Part shown: positions 26,385-35,258 of the stretch, one piece after another
Layout of the letters: every line of letters begins with the position of its first letter
Numbering within the stretch: position 1 is the stretch's first letter
Source of the DNA: Persicitalea sp963803495
GTDB taxonomy: Bacteria; Bacteroidota; Bacteroidia; Cytophagales; Spirosomataceae
NCBI GenBank assembly: GCA_963803495.1
Contig: CAWDMP010000002.1
Span: forward strand, 1,178,001-1,242,000
Length of the DNA: 64,000 bases
Direction of reading: 5' to 3'
Program-made: the position numbers and the translations under genes
Notes under the pieces: model-generated
Database searches by the model: none
What the model was told of the DNA's origin: nothing
What the model saw: the letters and a program-made list of their open reading frames with translations, nothing else

Positions 26385-28205
26385 TCAATCTTGAGAGTAA
26401 ATAATAGCCGCATAAGGGGCAAGCCCTAACCTGACAAACTGCGGCTTGCCGTCGTATTCCCCCTCCTGCGCGACGTTGGGCGTCACGGTTTTGTCCGAGA
26501 AGTCCTGGTCGTACCCCTTCCAATCGCTGTTGAAACGCGGTAGCCATTCTCCCGCCGCCGGAAATCCGACCCCGTAGTCGTCGTGATTGTTAGCCGAAAA
26601 ATTCAGCGCTACCACAACACTGTCCCGCGGGCCACCTTCCTTCCAACGGTGGAAGACGATGATTTTTTTCTCCTCATCTACCCGAAGTATCTCCACGTTT
26701 TGGCCCGAAAGGCCTCGTGTGGTATCGGTGAAATTGCGCCGAAGCTGAATGAGGTCGCGGTGAAGCCCTACGTACCCTTTGAACTGATCGATGCGTGACC
26801 AGTCCAGCGGATCTGTATCCGAAAACCACTTGTCTTCCAGCATGGGTTGGCCTTGAAACAGCATAGGTACCCCCGGCGAAGTCAGCACGAGCACAACGCC
26901 CAGAGCCGCTCGCTTCTTGGAGTAGTAGTTGTTGACATCATCGGAAGCGATTTCCTGGGCGACGCGCGCTTGTCCGTTGGACACTTCGTCGTGCGACTCG
27001 GTATAGACCACTCGCTCGAAGGCATCCATGTTGTAACGGTGGGTGATGGCCTTGGCCACCGATTCCATATTCCGGTTGGCGTCCTCCTGCGTGATAATCG
27101 CCTCCCGTACGGGATGTACAAACCGAGCGTCCCATTGGGCGCCGTAGCCCCAGCCGTCGTGCTGTACTTCGTTGGTAATGGAGTCGAGGCTATGCATATC
27201 TTCCGCAATCGTAATGATGTGCGGGTACTTCTCCTGTATCTCGCTGTGAATCCGTTGAATCAATTGCTTGCCTTCGGGAATGTCGTTACCAGGATTCCCA
27301 TCGGCTTTAACATTCCTGATGTAGGCTACCATGTCCATGCGCAGTCCGTCGACGCGGTACTGCTCGATCCACATGATGGCGTTGTCGCGGATGTACTGCT
27401 GCACCTCTGGCCGACCGTAGTCGGGTCGGGTATCGCCCCAAGGCGTGTTGGATCGCCAGTCGTTGTAGAAGTATATCCCACCGCCGTCGTTCTCCTGCCA
27501 ACCGTCAAACTGCCAGATGTCCATGTCCGACGGCCCGAAGTGGTTGTAGACCACATCCAAGATGACCGCCATACCGTGCTCATGGGCGGCTTTGACAAAA
27601 GCCTTGAATCCGTCAGGTCCACCGTAGTCGGCTTCTATAGAAAAAGGATAAGCTGGATTGTACCCCCAGGAAATATCGCCGGGAAACTCAAAAACCGGCA
27701 TCAGCTCGATGGCATTGATCCCCAAGTCGCGTAGATAACCGAAGCGCTCGATGGCCGTGTAGAAATTGCCGGGTTTATAGGGGTCCGTTTTGTTGAAGGT
27801 TCCCAGGTGCATCTCGTAGATCACCAACTCGTTCCAGGGCGGGGTACCGTAGGCATCGTCCTGCCAATCGAACTCATTTTGATCGTAGACGATACTGTTT
27901 CCGACCGAATTGGTCATGCTTTGGGCATAGGGATCGTTGCGATACAGGTCGCCGGAGGGTGTTTTAAGGAAAAACTTGTATTCGTCCCCTTTCTTTGCCT
28001 CTTCGACACTAGCGCCCCAGTACCCACCATCCTCCGCCACGAGCGGGTTGCGCCCCGCATCCCAATCGTTAAAAGCACCCACCACCGAAACCAACTCGGC
28101 GTGTGGTGCCCATACTCTGAAAAAGACTCCGTCTTCGTGGACGACAGCGCCCATGCCGGGCACTATTACTTCCTGCTCGACTTCTACTTGTTCGACATTA
28201 CTCAT
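26385..28205 (-). CDS. GH13 alpha-amylase family enzyme, GlgB-like
   Basis: This 606-residue glycoside hydrolase family 13 protein has an N-terminal CBM48-type domain (about 20-110; FRVWAPHAELVSVVGAFNDW). A TIM barrel follows with DVVYNHFG (217-224), the nucleophile Asp291 in DGLRMDMV, the acid/base Glu335 in IAEDMHS and the HD pair 405-406 in ESHDEV. A beta-sandwich C-domain completes the protein. The layout is that of 1,4-alpha-glucan branching enzymes and maltooligosyltrehalose trehalohydrolase relatives. Branching activity is the best guess, but no glycogen or trehalose gene is adjacent to confirm it. The neighbours are stress-type genes. Confidence 0.85.
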   Translation of the reverse strand: MSNVEQVEVEQEVIVPGMGAVVHEDGVFFRVWAPHAELVSVVGAFNDWDAGRNPLVAEDGGYWGASVEEAKKGDEYKFFLKTPSGDLYRNDPYAQSMTNSVGNSIVYDQNEFDWQDDAYGTPPWNELVIYEMHLGTFNKTDPYKPGNFYTAIERFGYLRDLGINAIELMPVFEFPGDISWGYNPAYPFSIEADYGGPDGFKAFVKAAHEHGMAVILDVVYNHFGPSDMDIWQFDGWQENDGGGIYFYNDWRSNTPWGDTRPDYGRPEVQQYIRDNAIMWIEQYRVDGLRMDMVAYIRNVKADGNPGNDIPEGKQLIQRIHSEIQEKYPHIITIAEDMHSLDSITNEVQHDGWGYGAQWDARFVHPVREAIITQEDANRNMESVAKAITHRYNMDAFERVVYTESHDEVSNGQARVAQEIASDDVNNYYSKKRAALGVVLVLTSPGVPMLFQGQPMLEDKWFSDTDPLDWSRIDQFKGYVGLHRDLIQLRRNFTDTTRGLSGQNVEILRVDEEKKIIVFHRWKEGGPRDSVVVALNFSANNHDDYGVGFPAAGEWLPRFNSDWKGYDQDFSDKTVTPNVAQEGEYDGKPQFVRLGLAPYAAIIYSQD

Positions 28206-28300
28206 TTCTTCTTTTTGAATTACTCACTGTACTATCTGAACTATTTGGGAATACCAGTACCGGCGCATCGCTTCTTCAAGTGCTTATTACCTACAAATTA

Positions 28301-28323
28301 AGGGATGGCCAATGACCATCCCT
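28301..28323 (-). terminator. Possible terminator after the DUF2383 gene
   Basis: An 8-bp perfect stem (AGGGATGG / CCATCCCT) with a 7-nt loop lies 43 bp after the DUF2383 stop, followed on the minus strand by TTAATTT. The T tract is weak. Confidence 0.45.
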
Positions 28324-28365
28324 CAACTCAATAAAATTCATAAATGTTTGGCGCATGGCCCTGCA

Positions 28366-28827
28366 TCAGTCAGCCTTGCCGTGCAGCGTAGCAATGCGGC
28401 TCTTGGCGGAGCGAAGCTCTTCCAACTGCTTGCGGATTGTAGTCTCCAGGGCAGCGGGCAGACGCTCGTCAGCATCATCCTGCTCCAGTGCTTCCTCATA
28501 TCCTTTGACGATGGTTTGCTCGCCAAACTCACATGAGCTCAACACGCTGTCGCGATCTTTACCGGTTACAGCCGCTTTCAGGTCCATCCAGGCCTGGTGA
28601 ATATCGCTCAGGAAACTGTTGTCGTCAGGTACCTCGCCACCATACTTTGTGATCTCGGTGTTAAGGTCCGTCCTGAACTTAGCGCTTTGGTTTTCGTAAA
28701 AGCTAAACAAAGCCAACAGGTCCGCGTCAGTGGTGTCTTCCTTGGCGTTCTTGTAGCCTTCGATGCGATCGTAGTTCAACTTAGAAAGTGTTACAAGTAC
28801 TGCCTGGGCATTTTCCATCCTATCCAT
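28366..28827 (-). CDS. PA2169-family four-helix-bundle protein (DUF2383)
   Basis: This 153-residue, ferritin-like four-helix protein belongs to the PA2169/DUF2383 family. Recognisable parts are LSKLNYDRIEGYKNA (about 14-28), ALFSFYENQSAKFRTDL (38-54), and DIHQAWMDLKAAVTGKDRDSVLSSCEFGEQ (73-102), with the conserved acidic and aromatic core. The function is unknown, but relatives appear in stress-response regulons. It is transcribed leftward together with or just ahead of the GH13 gene. Confidence 0.85.
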   Translation of the reverse strand: MDRMENAQAVLVTLSKLNYDRIEGYKNAKEDTTDADLLALFSFYENQSAKFRTDLNTEITKYGGEVPDDNSFLSDIHQAWMDLKAAVTGKDRDSVLSSCEFGEQTIVKGYEEALEQDDADERLPAALETTIRKQLEELRSAKSRIATLHGKAD

Positions 28828-29005
28828 GATATTCTTGATTTTGTTGTAAGGTTTAATATTCTTTGCCTTGTTGGGGAAAATAACCTTACCAAGTCCCCGA
28901 AAGTACGGGTTGGGGAAACCGGGTCACAAAATCAAAAACCTGTACGATGGGGCTGGGAAGTAAAATCTACAAAAAGCCTCATGCCTCGCCTCCTGGCCCA
29001 CTGTG

Positions 29006-29959
29006 CTACCGCAAAGGCAGGTGTATTTCAGCCATCATACAACGGGCCGAGCCGCCGCCATTCCCTTCGATTATCGTCAGGTCGGTATGCACCAGTTCGG
29101 CGAAAGCACCGAGGGCGTCGCGTTGCTGCCCAGTGAGGGCATGGTAGGCGCTGTCCGACATGACCAGGATTTTGGTATCCTGCTGCGTCTTTACCAATAA
29201 CATATTCCCGGCGAAGTTTTTCATCTGATCCAGTGTAAGCTCCACGAGATATTTGCCGGTACCTTCGAGCTTAGCCCGCACGTGCTCCCGCTCGCCGGGA
29301 TTCTTGATCGCTTCCAGGCAGATCACCGCGAAGCGATCGCCTACGCACATGAGTACGTTGGTGTGGTAGATGGGTACATCGCCGTCGGCGACGGCATCGA
29401 ATCGGACGACTTCGTAGCCTGTCGCCTCCGCGAAAGCAGCCAGTACCTCCGGGTGCGTGCGCGGCGATTGGCAGGCGTACGCGATTTTGTGGCGGCGGTC
29501 GAGCACCATGCTTCCCGTCGCTTCCAAAAACTTGTCTTCTTTCTCGAAATACGACAGATCAATTACTTTCTCTACCTGATAGCGTCGCTTCAAATCGTCG
29601 ATTATGTCGGCCCGGCGCTCTACCCGGCGGTTGGGGGCCATCATCGGGAATAGCACCAGTTCGCCGCTTCGGTGCGTCGTAATCCAATTGTTGGGAAAAA
29701 TCGAGTCGGGCGAATAAGGGGTAAGCGTGTCTTCGTACACCATCAGGTCCACCCCGGCGGCGACGAGCTTGGCGGCCATTTGCTCAAATTCCTGCAGCGC
29801 CTTCTGCTGCGCGATTTTGCGGGTTTCCTCCGCGAAGTCCGCATCCATAAACTCATTGCTCTCGGCGGTCTGCTCATTGTAGGCAAAGCGCACCGGCTGA
29901 ACCATCATAATGTGAGGCGTAGCTTGGGGATGGAACGATGCGGTGCGGATGGGAGGCAT
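29006..29959 (-). CDS. ctlX: Citrulline hydrolase CtlX-like (amidinotransferase superfamily)
   Basis: This 317-residue protein has the pentein fold of guanidino-modifying enzymes. Conserved elements are FPNNWITTH (substrate Asn/Asp region), a His in VPIYHTNVLMCVG and the nucleophilic Cys near 307 in NGGGSARCMMAE. The overall sequence matches the citrulline-utilisation hydrolase CtlX first described in Francisella, which cleaves citrulline to ornithine, CO2 and ammonia. It lies 67 bp downstream of an arginine deiminase gene in the same direction, so the pair can take arginine to ornithine via citrulline. Confidence 0.85.
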   Translation of the reverse strand: MPPIRTASFHPQATPHIMMVQPVRFAYNEQTAESNEFMDADFAEETRKIAQQKALQEFEQMAAKLVAAGVDLMVYEDTLTPYSPDSIFPNNWITTHRSGELVLFPMMAPNRRVERRADIIDDLKRRYQVEKVIDLSYFEKEDKFLEATGSMVLDRRHKIAYACQSPRTHPEVLAAFAEATGYEVVRFDAVADGDVPIYHTNVLMCVGDRFAVICLEAIKNPGEREHVRAKLEGTGKYLVELTLDQMKNFAGNMLLVKTQQDTKILVMSDSAYHALTGQQRDALGAFAELVHTDLTIIEGNGGGSARCMMAEIHLPLR

Positions 29960-30026
29960 GGGTTGAAGGATTGAAAAATATTGATTTTCAGCTTATTAAA
30001 CAATTAAACCTTAAACTTTAAACATT

Positions 30027-31484
30027 CTAAATCTTATCCCGCAGCAGCGGCATACTCATGCAATGCGAGCCGCCGCGGGCCCGGGACAATTCAGCGGAGG
30101 GTAGCATGATGAAGGTATCGGTGAGCGTGTCAGGCGAAAGCGTACCAGCTTCGAACTGACCCAGCAGATCGGCCGCGCCGATGATCCGAAAACCCGCCGT
30201 GCGGAAGGCGGCCAGCGTTTTATCGTTTCGGTCGTAGCCGATCACCACGCCGTCTTTCAAGGCCAGGAGATTACATGAATCAGTCCACTGCTCACGCTCG
30301 CCGAAGGGAAACTCCCCGTTACCGGAATAAATGAATTTCACCTCCTCCTTACTCCCCAAATCGTTCCGGCTGATGTCGGCCAGAAGGTCTTCAAGATTTT
30401 CTATCTCGATGGGTTTGTGCTCCAAACCCTTGATGAACTGCATGATTTTAAGCTCATGGCCCGCCTGCTTCGGCGCGAAAAAGTGCATTACATCGCGCTT
30501 CCTGGCCTCGTCGCCCTGCCGGGCCAGCGATTGCAGCAGTACCCACATGTTAGTTTTCACCTGAGTGAAAACCGTGTCGATGTGCATGTAGTCCCGCTTC
30601 TTGGGTATCTGTACGATCGTGATGGTATCCACGACGTTCTTCTCAAACAAAATCTTCATCGTCTGCTGGGCGGCATAGAGCGTGGTACGCTCGCTACAGC
30701 CGATCAGCAGGTGCCTCGGCGCTACCATCATCACGTCGCCGCCTTCTAGCGTCGAGCGGTTGTAGTCGTCCAGCCGCTCGTCTTCAGGAAGCAGAAAGTG
30801 CCGCTCGTTGTCGGGAATCTCGATGATGCGTTCGCGGTGCGCCGCAAACAGTGGGTGATGAAAGAAGATGTACTGCGCCAGCAGCGACTCGCGCGTGCGC
30901 GCCGCCTTGGCGGGGCGGTTGAGCAGGATGTGGTCGTTGATGACGATGCCGATGTCGCGGGTAAAAATCAGATTAGGCAATGGCGAAAAAAGCATCCGCT
31001 CGTCGGAAACCGATCCCGAAATAAAAATCTTGGCCAATTCCTCCGCCTCGTGCTTCGATAGTTCCAGTTGGGTTTGGTGTGAGCACTTTTCGATGCCACA
31101 GATCGACGCGATGAGTTTGGTACGGATCACTTCGTCGCGCAGGATGTCGGACAGCAGGTTTTGCAGGTCGATCACCTTGTCGGAAGCAAAGTACCCCGGC
31201 GAGCCCGGCTTGTAGAAAGAGCGCGTGGCATCGGCGTCGATTTCGGCCAACTTGCCGCGTATCTTTTCGGGGTCGAGGAAGTAGAGCAGCAGCTTCACGT
31301 AGTAGTCGTACTCGTCGCGGCGCATGGTGTCGAGGTGCACGATGTCTTCAAACAGCCAGTCCTGCGCTTTGGAAGGCACTACTTTGCCCAGCCCGCGGTC
31401 GGGGCTGTGGATGAGCAAGCGGCGGAGCCGGCCTACTTCGGAGGATACTTTAATCTGGTCGCTGTGGTTCCGTGAGGATTTCAT
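30027..31484 (-). CDS. Arginine deiminase family protein
   Basis: This 485-residue pentein-fold enzyme should hydrolyse arginine to citrulline and ammonia. Visible elements are LPNLIFTRDIGIVIN (substrate-binding FTRD), LEGGDVMMVAP, HIDTVFTQV with the catalytic His, and the C-terminal nucleophile Cys475 in RGGSHCMSMPL. It is somewhat longer than the classical ArcA (about 410 residues). It is first in a leftward pair with the CtlX-like gene, and no carbamate kinase or ornithine transcarbamylase gene is nearby. Confidence 0.88.
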   Translation of the reverse strand: MKSSRNHSDQIKVSSEVGRLRRLLIHSPDRGLGKVVPSKAQDWLFEDIVHLDTMRRDEYDYYVKLLLYFLDPEKIRGKLAEIDADATRSFYKPGSPGYFASDKVIDLQNLLSDILRDEVIRTKLIASICGIEKCSHQTQLELSKHEAEELAKIFISGSVSDERMLFSPLPNLIFTRDIGIVINDHILLNRPAKAARTRESLLAQYIFFHHPLFAAHRERIIEIPDNERHFLLPEDERLDDYNRSTLEGGDVMMVAPRHLLIGCSERTTLYAAQQTMKILFEKNVVDTITIVQIPKKRDYMHIDTVFTQVKTNMWVLLQSLARQGDEARKRDVMHFFAPKQAGHELKIMQFIKGLEHKPIEIENLEDLLADISRNDLGSKEEVKFIYSGNGEFPFGEREQWTDSCNLLALKDGVVIGYDRNDKTLAAFRTAGFRIIGAADLLGQFEAGTLSPDTLTDTFIMLPSAELSRARGGSHCMSMPLLRDKI

Positions 31485-31642
31485 AAAATGGATAGACTGG
31501 CAAAAATGCTTCTCACAAAGTAAGAGGGTTTATTTTTCAATTAAAAGTAAGGAGGACCGGTGGGCTGTCTCCCCTACCCAACAAAGCCGTCAAACGGGGA
31601 ACAACGCCCGCCGGTTGCGGGTTATACTGAGCAACGAGTTGT

Positions 31643-31696
31643 TTAGAAACGTTCTAATCGGCATTTCGTTTAGCCGGCAAAGGTTTAGTACTTTTG
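31643..31696 (+). promoter_or_regulatory. suf operon promoter with palindromic operator candidate
   Basis: A TACTTTTG box at 31689-31696 matches the -7 consensus, 38 bp before sufC. Upstream at 31643-31657 is a perfect 6-3-6 palindrome (TTAGAA, ACG, TTCTAA), just before the expected -33 region. An Fe-S or iron-sensing repressor (Rrf2/IscR or Fur type) would be the natural ligand, but this is inference. Confidence 0.5.
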
Positions 31697-31733
31697 CGAA
31701 TTCCCTGAAAACAGACCATACTACCGTTACACG

Positions 31734-32495
31734 ATGCTCAAAATTAATGACTTACAAGCCTCGATCGAAGGCAAAGAAATACTGAGAGGAATAAATTTGG
31801 AAGTGAAGCCGGGCGAAGTACACGCCATCATGGGTCCCAATGGCTCGGGCAAAAGTACCCTGGCCTCGGTGTTGGCCGGCCGTGAAGAATACGAGGTCAC
31901 AGCCGGAAGTGTACAGTTCCAGGACAAGGATCTGCTCGACCTGGCCCCCGAAGAGCGGGCCGCCGAAGGCATTTTCCTGGCCTTCCAGTACCCCGTCGAG
32001 ATTCCCGGCGTGACGACCATCAACTTCCTGAAAACCGCCGTCAACGAGATGCGCAAGTACCGGGGGGAAGACCCGCTGGACGCCGCGCAATTTCTGCGCA
32101 TGGTGCGCGAAAAGGCCAAGCTCGTCAAAATGAACGATTCGCTGCTGAAGCGCGCACTGAACGAGGGCTTCTCGGGCGGTGAGAAGAAGCGCAATGAAAT
32201 CTTTCAGATGGCCGTGCTGGAACCCAAGTTGGCGATTCTGGACGAAACCGATTCCGGCCTCGACATCGACGCCCTGCGCATCGTCGCCGAAGGTGTCAAT
32301 TCCCTACGCTCGCCCGAAAAAGCCACGATCGTCGTGACGCACTACCAGCGCCTGCTCGACTACATCGTGCCCGATTACGTGCATGTACTCTTTAAAGGAC
32401 GAATCGTAAAATCAGGCAGCAAGGACCTGGCTTTGGAATTGGAGGAGAAAGGCTACGACTGGATCAAGGAAGAAGTCGAAGGAACTCCTGCGTAA
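31734..32495 (+). CDS. sufC: Fe-S cluster assembly ATPase SufC
   Basis: This is the ABC-type ATPase of the SUF Fe-S scaffold, which works in the cytoplasm as part of SufBC2D. The 253-residue protein has Walker A GPNGSGKS (34-41), the signature FSGGEKKRNE, Walker B LAILDETDSGLD and the SufC-specific long Q-loop region (FLAFQYPVEIPG). It is the first gene of a suf operon here and has its own promoter. sufB, which normally precedes it, is not in the window. Confidence 0.96.
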   Translation: MLKINDLQASIEGKEILRGINLEVKPGEVHAIMGPNGSGKSTLASVLAGREEYEVTAGSVQFQDKDLLDLAPEERAAEGIFLAFQYPVEIPGVTTINFLKTAVNEMRKYRGEDPLDAAQFLRMVREKAKLVKMNDSLLKRALNEGFSGGEKKRNEIFQMAVLEPKLAILDETDSGLDIDALRIVAEGVNSLRSPEKATIVVTHYQRLLDYIVPDYVHVLFKGRIVKSGSKDLALELEEKGYDWIKEEVEGTPA

Positions 32496-32585
32496 TGATG
32501 AATGATGGATATTAAATGATGCTTTTGACTCGTCAACCATCTTTCTGCTATAACCTATCCCTTGCTTCCCCTATCGAAATGACTT

Positions 32586-33908
32586 ATGAATACTGAAAGT
32601 AATAGTAATATTGATTTGAAAGAAACGCTGGTTGCGGACTTCAAACGCCGGGAGCTGTCCATGAACGGCGAGGCCAAAACCCTCTTTCATCAAACCCGAC
32701 GACAAGCGCTGGCGCGGTTTGAGGAACTGGGGTTTCCTACGCCGAAGCACGAGGAATGGAAGTACAGCAACGTCAGAAATCTGATCAAGACCGGTTATGG
32801 CTTCGAAGGTCGGCATACTGTGAAGGCGGATACGATCGAGGACATTAAGATCCCGAACCTGAGCGGTAACGTTTTGTACTTTGTCAATGGCAAGTACGAA
32901 GCGGCGCTTTCGACAATCGTGTCGCCTACTTCGGAGATCGTCATCCTGCCTTTGCACGAAGCGCTTGAGAAGCAGCCCGAGGTAGTCAATGAATACTTCG
33001 GCAAGCTTGCCAATGGTGAAGACGACGCCTTCACTTCGCTCAATACCGCCTTTGCGGGCGACGGACTGTTTGTCCATGTACCCGACGGGAAGGCGGTCGA
33101 GGTACCCGTCGTCTTGTACTTTATCACGGATGCCCGCGCGGAAAGTGTGGGTGCGCAGCCGCGCAATCTGTTTGTGATCGGCAAGAATGCCCAGGTTCAG
33201 CTCACCGAAACGTTCCTGACGCTGGGTGACTCGACGGCCTTTACCAACGCCGTCACGGAAATCTACGTAGGGCGCGACGCGCACGTGCAGTATTACAAAG
33301 TACAGAACGACAGCGACAACGTACATCACATCGGCACGACGCAGGTGCAGATGCAGGACAACTCGCATTTCTACGCGGCCACGGCTTCGTTGAGTGGCGG
33401 CTTTATCCGCAACAACCTCAACATCGTGATCGACGGTGAGCACTGCGACGCGCATATGTTCGGCCTGTACTTCCCTGACGCCCGGCAGCACATCGACAAC
33501 CACACCGTCGCCGACCACCGCAAGCCTAATTCTGAAAGCAACGAACTTTACAAAGGCGTGTTACGCGGACATTCGACGGGCGTGTTCAATGGCAAGATAT
33601 TCGTGCGCGAAGACGCCCAGAAAACAAATGCCTTTCAATCTTGTAAGAATGTAGTACTCTCGCCCGATGCTACGATGAATAGCAAACCGCAACTGGAGAT
33701 TTGGGCCGACGATGTCAAGTGCTCGCATGGTACCACCACCGGACAGCTCGACGACGAGGCCTTGTTTTACCTTCGTTCACGCGGAATCTCCAGACCCGAG
33801 GCGCTCAGTCTGTTGATGTTTGCTTTTTGTGAAGATGTCATCACGCAGATCAAGAATGAACCAATTCGGACGTACCTGGAAGACATTATTACGGAGAAAT
33901 TGAAATAG
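32586..33908 (+). CDS. sufD: Fe-S cluster assembly protein SufD
   Basis: This 440-residue SufB/SufD-family protein has a right-handed beta-helix core. The N-terminal helical part contains PTPKHEEWKYSNVRNL, and the C-terminal part has EDAQKTNAFQSCKNVVLSP, DDVKCSHGTTTGQLD and YLRSRGISRPEA, including the conserved Cys and His of SufD. It forms the scaffold with SufB and SufC. It lies 90 bp after sufC, a gap filled with low-complexity ATGATG-rich sequence. Confidence 0.95.
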   Translation: MNTESNSNIDLKETLVADFKRRELSMNGEAKTLFHQTRRQALARFEELGFPTPKHEEWKYSNVRNLIKTGYGFEGRHTVKADTIEDIKIPNLSGNVLYFVNGKYEAALSTIVSPTSEIVILPLHEALEKQPEVVNEYFGKLANGEDDAFTSLNTAFAGDGLFVHVPDGKAVEVPVVLYFITDARAESVGAQPRNLFVIGKNAQVQLTETFLTLGDSTAFTNAVTEIYVGRDAHVQYYKVQNDSDNVHHIGTTQVQMQDNSHFYAATASLSGGFIRNNLNIVIDGEHCDAHMFGLYFPDARQHIDNHTVADHRKPNSESNELYKGVLRGHSTGVFNGKIFVREDAQKTNAFQSCKNVVLSPDATMNSKPQLEIWADDVKCSHGTTTGQLDDEALFYLRSRGISRPEALSLLMFAFCEDVITQIKNEPIRTYLEDIITEKLK

Positions 33909-33950
33909 TTCTAGGTACAGGGTACTTAGTTCTAAGTTGTTCTCTGGTTT

Positions 33951-33994
33951 GCGTTTGTAACGCGAACCCTCCCGATCGCGCGTTTGTAACGCGC
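33951..33994. repeat. Two GCGTTTGTAACGC hairpins between sufD and sufS
   Basis: Two copies of the same hairpin word sit in tandem. One is at 33951-33963 (5-bp stem, TGT loop) and the other at 33978-33994 (7-bp stem GCGCGTT / AACGCGC, TGT loop). They occupy the 103-bp gap between sufD and sufS and look like a small dispersed REP-type element. Confidence 0.6.
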
Positions 33995-34011
33995 CCTAAA
34001 AGCAAAAAAGA

Positions 34012-35253
34012 ATGTTACTGGAAGCCACACCCATACAACTCGACATCGACAGCATCCGGGCTGATTTCCCAATCCTGAACGAGCACATCAACGGCAAGCC
34101 GCTGGTGTACCTCGACAATGCCGCCACTACCCAGAAACCGAAGGTAGTGATCGACGCTTTGTCGGAATACTACGAGCACACCAATGCCAATATTCACCGG
34201 GGTATCCACCATCTGGCCGAAAAAGCCACGGCTGAGTACGAGGCCACGCGCCGCCGGATTCAGAAGTTTCTGGGTGCGCGTTTGAGTGAGGAAATTATTT
34301 TCACCTACGGTACCACGGACAGCATCAATCTGGTAGCCCAAACCTACGGACGGGCCTTCCTGAAAGCGGGTGACGAGATTCTGATCAGTACGATGGAGCA
34401 CCACTCCAACATCGTGCCCTGGCAGATGCTGTGTGAGGAGAAGGGTTGTATACTGCGCATCATTCCGATTAACGACGCGGGCGAAATCTTGATGGACGAG
34501 TATGAGAAGATGCTCACTGAGAAGACAAAGTTCGTTTCCGTCGTGCATGTGTCCAATGCCCTGGGTACCATCAATCCGGTAGCCGAAATCGTGGAAAAGG
34601 CCCACGCCGTGGGAGCCAAGGTACTGCTCGACGGCGCGCAGGCTACTTCGCACCTCGACATCGACGTGCAAGCGCTGGATTGTGATTTCTATACGTTCTC
34701 GCTTCACAAGCTCTACGGCCCGACGGGTATGGGGGTGTTGTACGGTAAGGAAGATTTGCTCAATGCCATGCCACCCTGGCGTGGCGGCGGCGAGATGATC
34801 AAGGAAGTCACGTTCGAGCGAACGACTTACAACGAGCTACCGTACAAATTTGAGGCGGGTACGCCCAACATCGCCGACGTAGTAGCCGCCCAATACGCGG
34901 TCGACTACGTGGAAAAGTTGGGCAAAGACGCCATCGCCAAACACGAGGATATGCTGCTTGAGTACGCTACCGAAGCGATGCTCGGCATCGAAGGTCTACG
35001 CATCGTGGGTACCGCCGCCAAAAAAGTAAGCGTCGTTTCGTTTCTCATTGACGGTATTCACCACCAGGACATCGGGGTTCTGCTCGACCAGCAGGGCATC
35101 GCCATCCGTACGGGTCACCATTGCACGCAGCCGCTTATGCGCCGCTTCGGCATCCCCGGAACCTCGCGGGCCTCTTTCTCTGTTTACAACACGACCCAGG
35201 AAATCGACCGCCTCGTGGCTGGTTTGCATAAGGTGAAGAAGATGCTGGGATGA
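34012..35253 (+). CDS. sufS: Cysteine desulfurase SufS
   Basis: This PLP-dependent group II cysteine desulfurase supplies sulfur for cluster assembly and passes it to SufE. The 413-residue protein has DNAATTQKP (35-43), the PLP lysine Lys233 in FSLHKLYGPTG and the persulfide Cys371 in RTGHHCTQPLM. The short catalytic loop is typical of SufS. It lies between sufD and sufE in the operon. The ATG at 34012 starts 20 bp after the hairpin pair. Confidence 0.96.
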   Translation: MLLEATPIQLDIDSIRADFPILNEHINGKPLVYLDNAATTQKPKVVIDALSEYYEHTNANIHRGIHHLAEKATAEYEATRRRIQKFLGARLSEEIIFTYGTTDSINLVAQTYGRAFLKAGDEILISTMEHHSNIVPWQMLCEEKGCILRIIPINDAGEILMDEYEKMLTEKTKFVSVVHVSNALGTINPVAEIVEKAHAVGAKVLLDGAQATSHLDIDVQALDCDFYTFSLHKLYGPTGMGVLYGKEDLLNAMPPWRGGGEMIKEVTFERTTYNELPYKFEAGTPNIADVVAAQYAVDYVEKLGKDAIAKHEDMLLEYATEAMLGIEGLRIVGTAAKKVSVVSFLIDGIHHQDIGVLLDQQGIAIRTGHHCTQPLMRRFGIPGTSRASFSVYNTTQEIDRLVAGLHKVKKMLG

Positions 35254-35258
35254 CCTTC

